Of a stretch of 10,802 nt of DNA, positions 1 through 5,408 are shown piece by piece (within the stretch, counting starts at the first letter, position 1; each line of letters opens with the position of its first letter). Both the position numbers and the translations under genes were made by a program. The DNA comes from Candidatus Woesearchaeota archaeon (GTDB taxonomy: Archaea; Nanobdellota; Nanobdellia; Woesearchaeales; JACPBV01): the NCBI GenBank assembly GCA_016180165.1, contig JACPBU010000027.1, positions 1 to 10,802 on the forward strand. The letters run 5' to 3'. The notes beneath the pieces are model-generated. The model ran no database searches. It was not told where the DNA came from and worked only from the letters and a program-made list of their open reading frames with translations.

Positions 1-1095
1 GTCAAGATACCTGATGAACCACTGCTTTGTCGTCAGAAACTCAATCTCTGTCCCGCATCTCTCGTGGACGTTGACGGCATGCTTGATGGGCTGCTGGCCT
101 GCCATCAGTCCCGTAGCCTGCAGGTCCTGGATAATCTTCTTCCTTGCTTCCCTGATTGAGAATCCTTCATATTTTCCTGCCTTTGCAGTCATCTTTCCGT
201 CTTTGGAGATTGCCTCGATGATCGGAAGATTGTGGGCTTTCTGCCATTCCATATCCGTCTGGTCTCCAAAGGTGCAGCACATGACGATGCCGGTTCCTTT
301 TTCCGGGTCTGCCCTTTCATCAGGCATGATAGGGACTTCCTGGTTGAACAGGGGGACTTTTGCTTTCCTGCCATTAAATTTCTGGTATCTTTTGTCGTCG
401 GGATGATAGAAGACAGCGGCGCATGCCGGCAGTAATTCCGGCCTTGTGGTTGCGATGAGCAGTTTTTCGCTGCCCACCATGAAGATGATGTCATTGAAGT
501 GGGAATCGAGGATCTTGTCCTGGCATTCGACCTGAGATATCCCGGTCTGGCATTCGGGGCACCACATCGCAGGAGCCTCTTTCCGGTAAGCCCTTCCCTG
601 CTTAAAGAGCTCGATAAAAGACCATTGCGAAATGCACTGGCAGTGCTTGTTGATGGTCGTGTAAAAAATATTCCAGTCGCAGGACATCCCGATGCGCTTC
701 CAGTCGGCAAGGTAGGATGGCCGAAGCTCTGCCTCAAGAGTTTCCTCACAAAGCCTGACAAATGCTTCCCGGGGCATATCTCTGGCTTTGACCCCTTTGA
801 GCTTTTCCACCAGCCGCTCTGTGGCAAGGCCGTTGTCGTCGGTGCCGAACGGGCAGAAGATGTTGAACCCTTTCATGCGCTTGAAGCGGACGATAAAATC
901 CTGCTGGCTGAATGAGAACGCATGGCCGATGTGCATCTTCCCGGAGACAGTCGGCGGCGGAGTGTCAACAGAATAGACTTCTGCTTTAGAATCCTGGTCA
1001 AATCTGAAGATGCCGTTGTCAATCCAGTATTTTTGCCATCTTTGCTCTGACGCTTTGGCATCATAGTTTTTAGGCAGCTCGGTTGGATCATGCAT
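1..1095 (-). CDS. valS: valyl-tRNA synthetase, N-terminal 365 residues (runs off the window)
   Basis: Class I aminoacyl-tRNA synthetase that charges tRNA-Val in the cytoplasm. The frame starts at the ATG at 1095 and stays open to base 1, so about 365 residues are visible of a family normally above 800. The class I signature PPPTVSGKMHIGHAF lies near residues 46-60, with HIGH at 55-58. It is followed by FNIFCPFGTDDNGLATE, the family's amino-acid binding segment. A CP1 editing domain follows: a zinc-knuckle-like MWCPECQTGISQVECQ and the editing motif ATTRPE. The last residues, TTKQWFIRYLD, match the re-entry into the catalytic core. The KMSKS loop and anticodon-binding domain lie outside the window. 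A second ATG at 1091 is in another frame and opens only a shadow frame. A TATA box about 26 nt upstream implies a leaderless mRNA. Recognition as ValRS rather than IleRS or LeuRS rests on the TVSGKMHIGHA pattern. Confidence 0.95.
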   Translation of the reverse strand, partial: MHDPTELPKNYDAKASEQRWQKYWIDNGIFRFDQDSKAEVYSVDTPPPTVSGKMHIGHAFSFSQQDFIVRFKRMKGFNIFCPFGTDDNGLATERLVEKLKGVKARDMPREAFVRLCEETLEAELRPSYLADWKRIGMSCDWNIFYTTINKHCQCISQWSFIELFKQGRAYRKEAPAMWCPECQTGISQVECQDKILDSHFNDIIFMVGSEKLLIATTRPELLPACAAVFYHPDDKRYQKFNGRKAKVPLFNQEVPIMPDERADPEKGTGIVMCCTFGDQTDMEWQKAHNLPIIEAISKDGKMTAKAGKYEGFSIREARKKIIQDLQATGLMAGQQPIKHAVNVHERCGTEIEFLTTKQWFIRYLD

Positions 1096-1116
1096 ACGCC
1101 AAGAAATCAGAGGAGT

Positions 1117-1125
1117 TTATTTAAA
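1117..1125 (-). promoter_or_regulatory. TATA box of valS
   Basis: On the minus strand this reads TTTAAATAA, a canonical archaeal TATA box. Its centre is about 26 nt before the valS ATG at 1095, so transcription should start at or next to the start codon. Confidence 0.6.
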
Positions 1126-1150
1126 GGTTGCGGGGCAAAGCAAAGCTGTT

Positions 1151-1777
1151 TCAGTTTTTTGATAGGTCGAAGGGATGATAGTGCATCCCCCTTTTTGCAT
1201 GGGGCTTAACTCCCCGATTTTTTCTGACTATCATCTCCATAACATCTGAACCTGAAAGATAGTTTCTGACAGCTGGCCACATGAACGATGGAAGCTTTCC
1301 CCAATGTTCCCTCAGGGAATGGTTGATAGTTACCCGATTCCTGAAACTTTCTTTCCTCGAACCTTCTCTTCCAATCCTGATCCCCCAATCGATAATTTTT
1401 CCATCCCTAGAAATGACGAGCTCCTGGGAGGGAAATTGCCTGATGCCCCGAGCATATTCATAAGGAACAAGAGCGAATGCGAAGGATTTGGCGTTTTGAT
1501 AGGCCTGAAGTGTGCCTCCATCCACCTCGCTCTCCAGGACAAGGTCATAAGAAGGAGGTTTGGTTTTATAATCATGGCCAAAATGAGCAGGTTCTGAATG
1601 ATGGCTTACAGGAATAAATAGGTGTTGCTCATCCAAGGGTGGCCTATCCGAATATGGCTTATCCGAATATGGCCTATCCGAATATGGCTTATCCCGTGAT
1701 AGATCGTCCCGTGATGATTCATCCCGTGATTTCCCACTAATCGGTGTTTGCCGGACGCTGTCTTCCAAAAGTCCCAT
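1151..1777 (-). CDS. hypothetical basic protein with N-terminal pentapeptide tandem repeat
   Basis: A 208-residue protein that I do not recognise. Residues about 16-45 form six tandem five-residue units: three of SRD-x-x followed by three of YSD-[RK]-P. They are encoded by 15-bp DNA repeats and form a charged, probably disordered region. From about residue 75 the sequence looks globular, with alternating hydrophobic and basic stretches, for example YDLVLESEVDGGTLQAYQNA and QELVISRDGKIIDWGIRIG. The C-terminus is rich in Lys, Arg and His. I see no signal peptide or membrane segment. The ATG at 1777 is chosen because a TATA-like element at 1800-1809 lies about 27 nt upstream, the spacing used by its neighbours. 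It is transcribed divergently from the toxin-antitoxin pair and in the same direction as valS, 55 nt away. Function unknown; existence as a gene is well supported by length and promoter. Confidence 0.75.
   Translation of the reverse strand: MGLLEDSVRQTPISGKSRDESSRDDLSRDKPYSDRPYSDKPYSDRPPLDEQHLFIPVSHHSEPAHFGHDYKTKPPSYDLVLESEVDGGTLQAYQNAKSFAFALVPYEYARGIRQFPSQELVISRDGKIIDWGIRIGREGSRKESFRNRVTINHSLREHWGKLPSFMWPAVRNYLSGSDVMEMIVRKNRGVKPHAKRGMHYHPFDLSKN
1641..1730 (-). repeat. six tandem 15-bp units inside the 1151-1777 gene
   Basis: Six consecutive 15-bp units fill 90 bp without a gap. The first three (1641-1685) read GGCYTATCCGAATAT, identical except for one C/T position. The fourth is a hybrid (GGCTTATCCCGTGAT), and the last two keep only the TCCCGTGAT half. 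The period is five codons, so unit gain or loss keeps the reading frame. On the coding strand the units give SRDES, SRDDL, SRDKP and then YSDRP, YSDKP, YSDRP. Confidence 0.95.
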
Positions 1778-1799
1778 GTCCGAGGAAGATTCTGAGCCG

Positions 1800-1809
1800 T
1801 TTAAAAAAC
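1800..1809 (-). promoter_or_regulatory. TATA-like element of the 1151-1777 gene
   Basis: Reads GTTTTTTAAAC over 1799-1809 on the minus strand. Its centre is about 27 nt before the ATG at 1777, matching the leaderless spacing of valS and the DUF2157 gene. The sequence is a weaker match to the archaeal TATA consensus than those. Confidence 0.4.
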
Positions 1810-1866
1810 TACCTATTTGTGACTACTTCATAATAAGGACTATAATTTTTGTTTGAGTCCGAAATC

Positions 1867-1875
1867 TTTAAATAG
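1867..1875 (+). promoter_or_regulatory. TATA box of the toxin-antitoxin operon
   Basis: TTTAAATAG, centred about 33 nt before the antitoxin ATG at 1904. The predicted transcription start, near 1896, falls inside the right arm of the adjacent palindrome. Confidence 0.6.
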
Positions 1876-1898
1876 TTACAATGCTCCACATTTGTAAC
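1875..1898. promoter_or_regulatory. palindrome over the toxin-antitoxin promoter, candidate autoregulatory operator
   Basis: Perfect 7-bp inverted arms, GTTACAA at 1875-1881 and TTGTAAC at 1892-1898, are separated by 10 bp. The left arm abuts the TATA box and the right arm covers the expected start site, so a dimer bound here would block initiation. Ribbon-helix-helix antitoxins commonly repress their own operon through such sites. That this antitoxin binds here is inference. Confidence 0.5.
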
Positions 1899-1903
1899 TC
1901 ACC

Positions 1904-2212
1904 ATGAAAGTCATCACTGCCAGGATTGAGGACCAGTATTTCTCAGATCTGAAGTACATTGAGCGCGAAGAGCATGCTGACCGTGCAGAGGTCATGAGAA
2001 AGATGCTGGCCCGAGGCATCCGGGAATGGAAGATTGAAAAGGCTTTGGTATTGTTAAAAGGGCAAAAAATCACCTACCGGAAGGCTGCCGCTTTGGCTGG
2101 TGTGCCTTATACGGAGATGATTGACATGGCCGGCGAGGCAGATGTCTCAATAGGCTATTCAATGAAGGAACTCCAAAAAGACCTTGAAGAGATGCATGGC
2201 AATCATCGATAG
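1904..2212 (+). CDS. antitoxin, ribbon-helix-helix N-terminus with UPF0175-like C-terminus
   Basis: A 102-residue protein, likely the antitoxin and transcriptional autorepressor of the PIN toxin that follows. Residues 1-40 (MKVITARIEDQYFSDLKYIE, then DRAEVMRKMLARGIREW) have the beta strand plus two helices expected of a ribbon-helix-helix DNA-binding domain. Residues about 46-75 (ALVLLKGQKITYRKAAALAG and VPYTEMIDMAGE) match the UPF0175 pattern, a helix-turn-helix-like segment. The tail SIGYSMKELQKDLEEM also matches UPF0175 C-termini, which usually read xIGYSxEDLEEDL. The start ATG is the first in frame after the TATA box at 1867-1875, and a palindromic candidate operator lies between. The stop codon lies 17 nt inside the toxin gene, so the two are translationally linked. 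Confidence in the pairing is high; the exact family name rests on pattern recognition. Confidence 0.85.
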   Translation: MKVITARIEDQYFSDLKYIEREEHADRAEVMRKMLARGIREWKIEKALVLLKGQKITYRKAAALAGVPYTEMIDMAGEADVSIGYSMKELQKDLEEMHGNHR

Positions 2213-2684
2213 TTCAGTCATCATCCACCTTGCGAGGGTCGGAAAGCTGGAGTTCTTGAAGCTGTTCTTTGGAAAAATAACCATCACCTTGGAAGTCCGT
2301 GATGAGCTGCTCCAGGGGACAGATGGTTTAGCAAAGATCCAGGAGGCACTCTCTTCATGGATTATTGCCAGGGAAGTAAAAAATTCTGAAAAAGTCATTT
2401 CCATTGAAAAGCTCGAGCAGATTGAACGGGCAGATGCTTCACTCCTCCTTTTGGCTGAGATGGAAAAAGATATGCTCATCTCCAACGATGCATCCCTGAT
2501 ACGGGCTGCCCGGACGAGAAATATTGAGTGCTGGTGGCTCACTACGTTTCTTCTGCATTACGCTGCCAAAAGAATAGTTGCCAGGAATGAGGCAAAGAGG
2601 ATATTATTCCTGCTGGTAGGCTCCGGCATGCATCTGAGGAATGATGTTTATGCTGCTATGCTTCAGGGGTTTGAGAAGGCGTGA
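2196..2684 (+). CDS. PIN-domain toxin (DUF3368-like ribonuclease)
   Basis: A 162-residue protein, predicted endoribonuclease toxin of a type II toxin-antitoxin pair. It opens with MAIIDSSVIIHLARVGKLEF, the typical PIN start with catalytic Asp5. Further acidic residues fit the four-acid metal site: Glu33 or Glu37 in TLEVRDELL, Asp80 in RADASLL and Asp98 in LISNDASLI. The C-terminal GMHLRNDVYAAMLQG resembles the end of DUF3368 proteins. The frame can be opened upstream from a TTG at 2184, but the ATG at 2196 places Asp5 as in other PIN proteins. It overlaps the antitoxin by 17 nt, as expected for a co-translated pair. Length and acidic residues are intact, so it is probably functional. RNA target unknown. 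Confidence 0.88.
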   Translation: MAIIDSSVIIHLARVGKLEFLKLFFGKITITLEVRDELLQGTDGLAKIQEALSSWIIAREVKNSEKVISIEKLEQIERADASLLLLAEMEKDMLISNDASLIRAARTRNIECWWLTTFLLHYAAKRIVARNEAKRILFLLVGSGMHLRNDVYAAMLQGFEKA

Positions 2685-2920
2685 GGCGGATTGCCAATAT
2701 TCTTAGCAGTTTAGTTATAGCAAATCTCGTTAATTATCGAAATATTGCGAGATTTTCTAGTATAGTAAATCACCTTTTGGATTTTCGAGAATTTCGGTGA
2801 TTTACTATTAGAAAAGACTCAGGTAACTTTTTTGCTTCAACCCCCTTTCTCACAAATGGGAATTTTTTTCTGAAGCGGATAGCTGTTGAAATGTCCTGTA
2901 TTTGGTAGAAAGAAAAAGAG
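2685..2920. terminator. convergent intergenic region with T-tracts on both strands
   Basis: The toxin (+) and the pentapeptide protein (-) converge here. On the plus strand there are a T6 at 2828-2833 and a T7 at 2863-2869, downstream of the toxin. On the minus strand a CTCTTTTTCTTTC tract (2908-2920) directly follows the pentapeptide gene's stop. Archaeal intrinsic termination uses such U-rich tracts. The left half is occupied by the 92-bp hairpin element at 2717-2808. I see no gene in this stretch. Confidence 0.5.
2717..2808 (-). repeat. 92-bp double-hairpin element, copy A
   Basis: Near-identical (90 of 92 positions) to 9466-9557 but in the opposite orientation. It contains an 8-bp stem, AAATCTCG and CGAGATTT, around an 18-nt loop, then a 13-bp stem, ATAGTAAATCACC and GGTGATTTACTAT, around a 21-nt loop. 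The element ends in ATAG and CTAT; its terminal 10 bp are inverted repeats of each other with one mismatch (ATAGYAAATC). It lies between convergent genes. I see no clear target-site duplication. It could be a MITE-like or REP-like element, a protein-binding site, or a bidirectional termination structure. Confidence 0.9.
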
Positions 2921-3532
2921 CTATGTGAAATGCTCTATATCATCATCCCTCGGCCCATATGGCCCAGAAGGGGATAGGGCATTCTCCAAATGGTGACCAT
3001 CATGGTTGGAAAGCAAGCCATCAATGGATGTGAAGGTTGTGTTTATCATCCGGCCCGGGCCAACAAAAGACAGGCCGGCCGTAATGGGGGTGCCTGGAAC
3101 GAAAATAATGTTATTAAATGTCCCCCTGATGAAAGTCGCGCCATTAAAGTCCGTAAGAAAAAGGCAGGAACCATTAGGGTTGCAGTCTTCAAAAGTTGCG
3201 CCACGAAACTTAGCGCCGAGAAAAAAAGCATTCTCAAATTTAACATTTTTCCAATAGGTTCCATTGGCTTCAGCAAAAGGAAGGTAAAGCCCGCCTGCAT
3301 CAAGGTTAGAGAACTCGCTCCCATCAAGGAACACCTGGCAAAGATAATTTCCCTCAAAGGGATAGTTTCCCCCATAGCTAAGTTGGGAATAAAACTCCAG
3401 AAATTCCTTAAAAGGGCCATATTGAGTAAGGTCTGCGGGACCTTCAACACGAACCCTGCGCAAATCCCACTCATGGCCAGCAAGCTTCCTGCAGAACTCC
3501 TCAGGAGTCATGGGAATTCTTTCTTTGGGCAT
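2921..3532 (-). CDS. pentapeptide-repeat-like protein
   Basis: A 203-residue protein. Residues about 65-145 have the five-residue periodicity of pentapeptide repeats, with aromatic or aliphatic residues at the centre and A/G-x-F steps: EFSNLDAGGLYLPFAEANG, then VKFENAFFLGAKFRGATFED, then TDFNGATFIRGTFNNIIF. Such repeats fold as a right-handed quadrilateral beta-helix. The first 60 residues are mixed helical, and the last 50 are probably extended. No signal peptide or membrane segment is visible, so it is probably cytoplasmic. Pentapeptide proteins have no common activity (some mimic DNA, many are unknown), so no function is assigned. It follows arvC on the same strand after 49 nt, and a weak TATA-like TTATTAA at 3555-3561 suggests its own promoter. 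A T-rich tract follows the stop. Confidence 0.8.
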   Translation of the reverse strand: MPKERIPMTPEEFCRKLAGHEWDLRRVRVEGPADLTQYGPFKEFLEFYSQLSYGGNYPFEGNYLCQVFLDGSEFSNLDAGGLYLPFAEANGTYWKNVKFENAFFLGAKFRGATFEDCNPNGSCLFLTDFNGATFIRGTFNNIIFVPGTPITAGLSFVGPGRMINTTFTSIDGLLSNHDGHHLENALSPSGPYGPRDDDIEHFT

Positions 3533-3581
3533 ATTCTCACTGCAAAGGAATGGGTTAATAAGCTTTTATCTTGTAGAGTAT

Positions 3582-3965
3582 CTACTTCTTCCTTCCCAGC
3601 CTGAACGTCTCCGCCAGGTCTATCATGTATTTTCCTTCTTCGAGCTTGAATATTATCGGATCCCCCTTAAAGAGATGCACGAGGTCGAGTTCGTATTTGC
3701 CCGGTTTTGATACCCTGATCGCTTCCAGATCCAAGACGACGGGCTGGTCGTCGTCAATCTCGCTTCCGACAAGGTCGAAGACATCCTTCTCCATCTGGAC
3801 TTTTTCTTCAGGAGACAGCTTGATCTCTTCAGCGAGCTTCTGGGCCTGCTCAAGCTTTTCCTTCCTGACGTAGAAAAACAGCTTTCCGCCGCAACTGCAG
3901 CCCTTCAGTATCTCCTGTGCGCCGTCATCGTAGAAATGGTTGCATCTGACGCATTGGTGTGGCAT
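3582..3965 (-). CDS. arvC: ArvC/OapC-family zinc-ribbon protein (COG3364-like)
   Basis: A 127-residue protein, third gene of the archaeal arvABC cluster. The N-terminus, MPHQCVRCNHFYDDGAQEI, followed by CSCGGKLFF, forms a zinc ribbon with Cys5, Cys8, Cys23 and Cys25. A charged helical linker (about 35-65) follows. Then comes a conserved beta-rich C-terminal domain, LEAIRVSKPGKYELDLVHLF, ending KYMIDLAETF, which I know from this archaeal family. It starts 5 nt after the arvB stop, so it is co-transcribed and probably translationally coupled. In haloarchaea these genes are found beside the vesicle-forming GTPase ArvA (also called OapA/B/C). The molecular role of ArvC is not known to me; metal-dependent protein or nucleic-acid binding is inference. 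The family call rests on the Cys pattern, the C-terminal motif and gene order. Confidence 0.85.
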   Translation of the reverse strand: MPHQCVRCNHFYDDGAQEILKGCSCGGKLFFYVRKEKLEQAQKLAEEIKLSPEEKVQMEKDVFDLVGSEIDDDQPVVLDLEAIRVSKPGKYELDLVHLFKGDPIIFKLEEGKYMIDLAETFRLGRKK

Positions 3966-3970
3966 GGCAA

Positions 3971-4366
3971 TCAGGCTTTCTTTTTGGATCTTTTACCGAG
4001 CTCTTTGGTAAACAGCTCTATCTTGTCTGGATCTTTCTTGATCTGCTTGACTATAGTTGCGGGGCCGATGATGGTCAGGCCAGCCCTGTCCCCGAGGAGG
4101 ATATTGACTACGCCTGATTTGACCGTCTCAAAAAGAGTTTCTGTCCTGCTCTGGGGCTGGATGACGGCCAGCTCGATTCCTTTGAAAGTTTCGTTGATCT
4201 TCTCCATCGTTATCGCTATAAGGTCAGCCTCCTCTTCTTTCTTCAGCCTTCCCTGCAGGACAACAATCTTGTTCTGCCTCGCAAGGTCAAGCAGCTTGTT
4301 CACTCTCCTTGCCGGGCCTAAATCCTCAATCTCAGCATATGGGACAAATTGAATGGTTAATGCCAT
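3971..4366 (-). CDS. arvB: ArvB/OapB-family protein (DUF2073)
   Basis: A 131-residue protein, second gene of arvABC. The start MALTIQFVPYAEIEDLGPAR and the segment NKIVVLQGRLKKEEEADLI are characteristic of DUF2073 (COG3365), an archaea-specific family encoded beside the Era-like GTPase. The segment GIELAVIQPQ and the C-terminal ILLGDRAGLTIIGPATIVKQ also fit. No membrane segment; the C-terminus ends in a Lys/Arg-rich tail. The frame extends upstream to a TTG at 4399, but the ATG at 4366 is preferred: it begins exactly at the conserved domain and has GAGG eight bases upstream. It follows arvA after an unusually long gap of 152 nt that holds a hairpin element and a 22-codon frame. It is followed by arvC after 5 nt. 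Presumed partner of ArvA in vesicle formation, by association only. Confidence 0.87.
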   Translation of the reverse strand: MALTIQFVPYAEIEDLGPARRVNKLLDLARQNKIVVLQGRLKKEEEADLIAITMEKINETFKGIELAVIQPQSRTETLFETVKSGVVNILLGDRAGLTIIGPATIVKQIKKDPDKIELFTKELGKRSKKKA

Positions 4367-4370
4367 CGGG

Positions 4371-4439
4371 TCATCCTCTTTTTTCCTTATCCGTAACAAA
4401 CTTCTCTCCTACTATCCAATCGTACAAATGTTTGAACAT
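4371..4439 (-). CDS. possible 22-residue small protein between arvA and arvB
   Basis: ATG at 4439 to TGA at 4373-4371 encodes MFKHLYDWIVGEKFVTDKEK plus RG. The TGA overlaps the Shine-Dalgarno region of arvB and lies 4 nt before its ATG, an arrangement typical of translational coupling. The first 14 residues could form an amphipathic helix and the rest is charged. I see no convincing Shine-Dalgarno site for it, and a frame this short may occur by chance. It could also be the remnant of a longer gene disrupted by the hairpin element just upstream. I do not recognise it. Confidence 0.35.
   Translation of the reverse strand: MFKHLYDWIVGEKFVTDKEKRG
4375..4378 (-). promoter_or_regulatory. Shine-Dalgarno site of arvB
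   Basis: GAGG on the minus strand, eight bases before the ATG at 4366. It supports that start over the upstream TTG at 4399 and fits an internal operon gene that cannot be leaderless. Confidence 0.55.
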
Positions 4440-4449
4440 TCTGGTATGC

Positions 4450-4504
4450 GATTTACCTTACCGGCAAATCCCGCAAAAATTCAATAATTTACGGGATTTG
4501 CTAT
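4450..4504 (+). repeat. diverged hairpin element, copy B, in the arvA-arvB gap
   Basis: The core hairpin has a 9-bp stem, CAAATCCCG at 4465-4473 and CGGGATTTG at 4492-4500, around an 18-nt loop, followed by CTAT. Copies A and C have the same arrangement with stem AAATCTCG/CGAGATTT, the same loop length (14 of 18 loop bases equal) and the same trailing GCTAT. The T-A pair there is a C-G pair here, a compensatory change. Leftward only GATTTAC (4450-4456) of the other hairpin remains recognisable. Orientation is as copy C. It lies inside the predicted arvABC transcript. Confidence 0.75.
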
Positions 4505-4518
4505 CAGCTAAGCAGGTG

Positions 4519-5154
4519 CTAGCTCACCAGGGCAAACAGCCCCTCATAAAACTGGTCGACACTCGTGCCGTATTTGGCAGAGATGCCGATTACATCATAT
4601 TGGGGGAACGCAGACTGGATTTTCTTTATCTTCGCTTTTTTCAGGTCAATCTTATTTGCAACAATCAGCACCGGTATCTTCCTTGCCTGGAGATTTCCGA
4701 TAATCGTGATATTGACCTGCGAGTAAGGGTCGAGGGTTGCATCGAGCACCACCACGACAGCATCCATCTCATCGAGCCATTTGATCGCATCAATAACTCC
4801 CTTCGTAGCCTCTTTCGCCCTTGCCTTGGCATCTTTTTCCTTCATCCCCGCCTTCATGAACTCTTCATAATCAATCTTTGTTGCGATGCCTGGAGTATCC
4901 ACAAGATTGAACAGAAGCTCTTTGCCTTTTGACTTGATGGTTATCTGCTCTTTGATCTGGATCTCTCTTGTCTCATGGGCGATCGGCGAGACCGAGCCCA
5001 TCTCCTCTCCGATCCAGTCCTTGCAGATCCTGTTGGCCAGAGTGGTCTTGCCTCCATTGGGGGGGCCATATAACCCGAGCTTCAGGTGCTTCTTTTTCCT
5101 GAAGATATTTTTCCAAACCTTAGAAATAAATTGTTTTACCAGATTAATGACCAT
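4519..5154 (-). CDS. arvA: ArvA/OapA Era-like small GTPase (vesicle formation)
   Basis: A 211-residue P-loop GTPase. All G motifs are visible: G1 GPPNGGKT at 30-37, a candidate G2 in IAHETR at 58-63, G3 DTPG at 86-89, G4 NKID at 167-170 and G5 SAK at 192-194. The N-terminus, MVINLVKQFISKVWKNIFRK, is an amphipathic, basic helix suited to peripheral membrane binding. The GPPNGGKTTLANRI signature and the neighbouring DUF2073 and zinc-ribbon genes identify the archaeal ArvA/OapA group; in Haloferax, ArvA is needed for extracellular vesicle formation. The frame extends to a GTG at 5217, but the TATA box at 5188-5196 would then lie inside the gene. The ATG at 5154 has an AGGTG five bases upstream. 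The protein ends normally before the hairpin element. Role in vesiculation here is by homology. Confidence 0.9.
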   Translation of the reverse strand: MVINLVKQFISKVWKNIFRKKKHLKLGLYGPPNGGKTTLANRICKDWIGEEMGSVSPIAHETREIQIKEQITIKSKGKELLFNLVDTPGIATKIDYEEFMKAGMKEKDAKARAKEATKGVIDAIKWLDEMDAVVVVLDATLDPYSQVNITIIGNLQARKIPVLIVANKIDLKKAKIKKIQSAFPQYDVIGISAKYGTSVDQFYEGLFALVS

Positions 5155-5187
5155 GCCAACACCTGAGAAGATATTCCAAATAGGCTG

Positions 5188-5196
5188 TTTAAATAG
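5188..5196. promoter_or_regulatory. TATA element, possibly bidirectional (arvABC and the 5212-5377 element)
   Basis: On the plus strand it reads TTTAAATAG, identical to the toxin-antitoxin TATA box. On the minus strand it reads CTATTTAAA. Minus-strand initiation would begin near 5166, giving arvA a leader of about 12 nt with an AGGTG site. Plus-strand initiation would begin near 5217, at the outer end of the 5212-5377 inverted repeat. Direction of use cannot be decided from sequence. Confidence 0.5.
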
Positions 5197-5211
5197 TTTG
5201 TGTTTTTTTCT

Positions 5212-5377
5212 CGGCACCGTTCAAAATACAGGTTAGCAGCATCAAGTAAAAATCAAATGGTGAGAAAATTCAGCCGACAGGGGGGTTGCCCCAGACGGGG
5301 GATGTCGGCCACCCCTCCAAGGATGGAAGATTTTTAAGCTGCTAACCCGAGCGAAAGCGAGATTTTGAACGGAGCCG
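5212..5377 (+). repeat. 166-bp nested inverted-repeat element; candidate structured RNA or mobile palindrome
   Basis: Four nested or successive helices are visible. The outer one pairs 5212-5227 with 5362-5377 (15 of 16 pairs; the one mismatch is A opposite A). The next pairs GGTTAGCAGC at 5231-5240 with GCTGCTAACC at 5338-5347. Then TAAAAATC at 5247-5254 pairs with GATTTTTA at 5329-5336. The apex pairs GCCGACA at 5273-5279 with TGTCGGC at 5303-5309 and encloses a G/C-rich core with GGGG and CCCC blocks. A small GCGAAAGC hairpin sits in the right arm. The apex is much more GC-rich than its surroundings. A plus-strand TATA box lies about 25 nt before the left end, and a T-rich TCTTTTCGTTCTC follows the right end, so a ~165-nt transcript is plausible. 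I do not recognise SRP RNA, RNase P RNA, 5S rRNA or a known riboswitch. The alternative is a MITE-like palindromic repeat. Confidence 0.6.
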
Positions 5378-5408
5378 TCTTTTCGTTCTCAAGCGCCAGG
5401 CCCTGCCT

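Noticed and set aside
189..827. 212-codon frame on the minus strand, plus open frames on the plus strand at 14-406 and 499-915
   Set aside because: All are shadows of valS, whose own frame is unbroken from 1095 to 1 and carries HIGH and editing motifs.
1641..1730. CRISPR array
   Set aside because: The 15-bp units are contiguous with no spacers and lie inside a coding frame.
2990..3604. 204-codon plus-strand frame
   Set aside because: Antisense to the pentapeptide-repeat gene, whose repeats and promoter favour the minus strand.
5155..5217. GTG start of arvA at 5217
   Set aside because: It would place the TATA box inside the gene; the ATG at 5154 has a ribosome site and starts the amphipathic helix.
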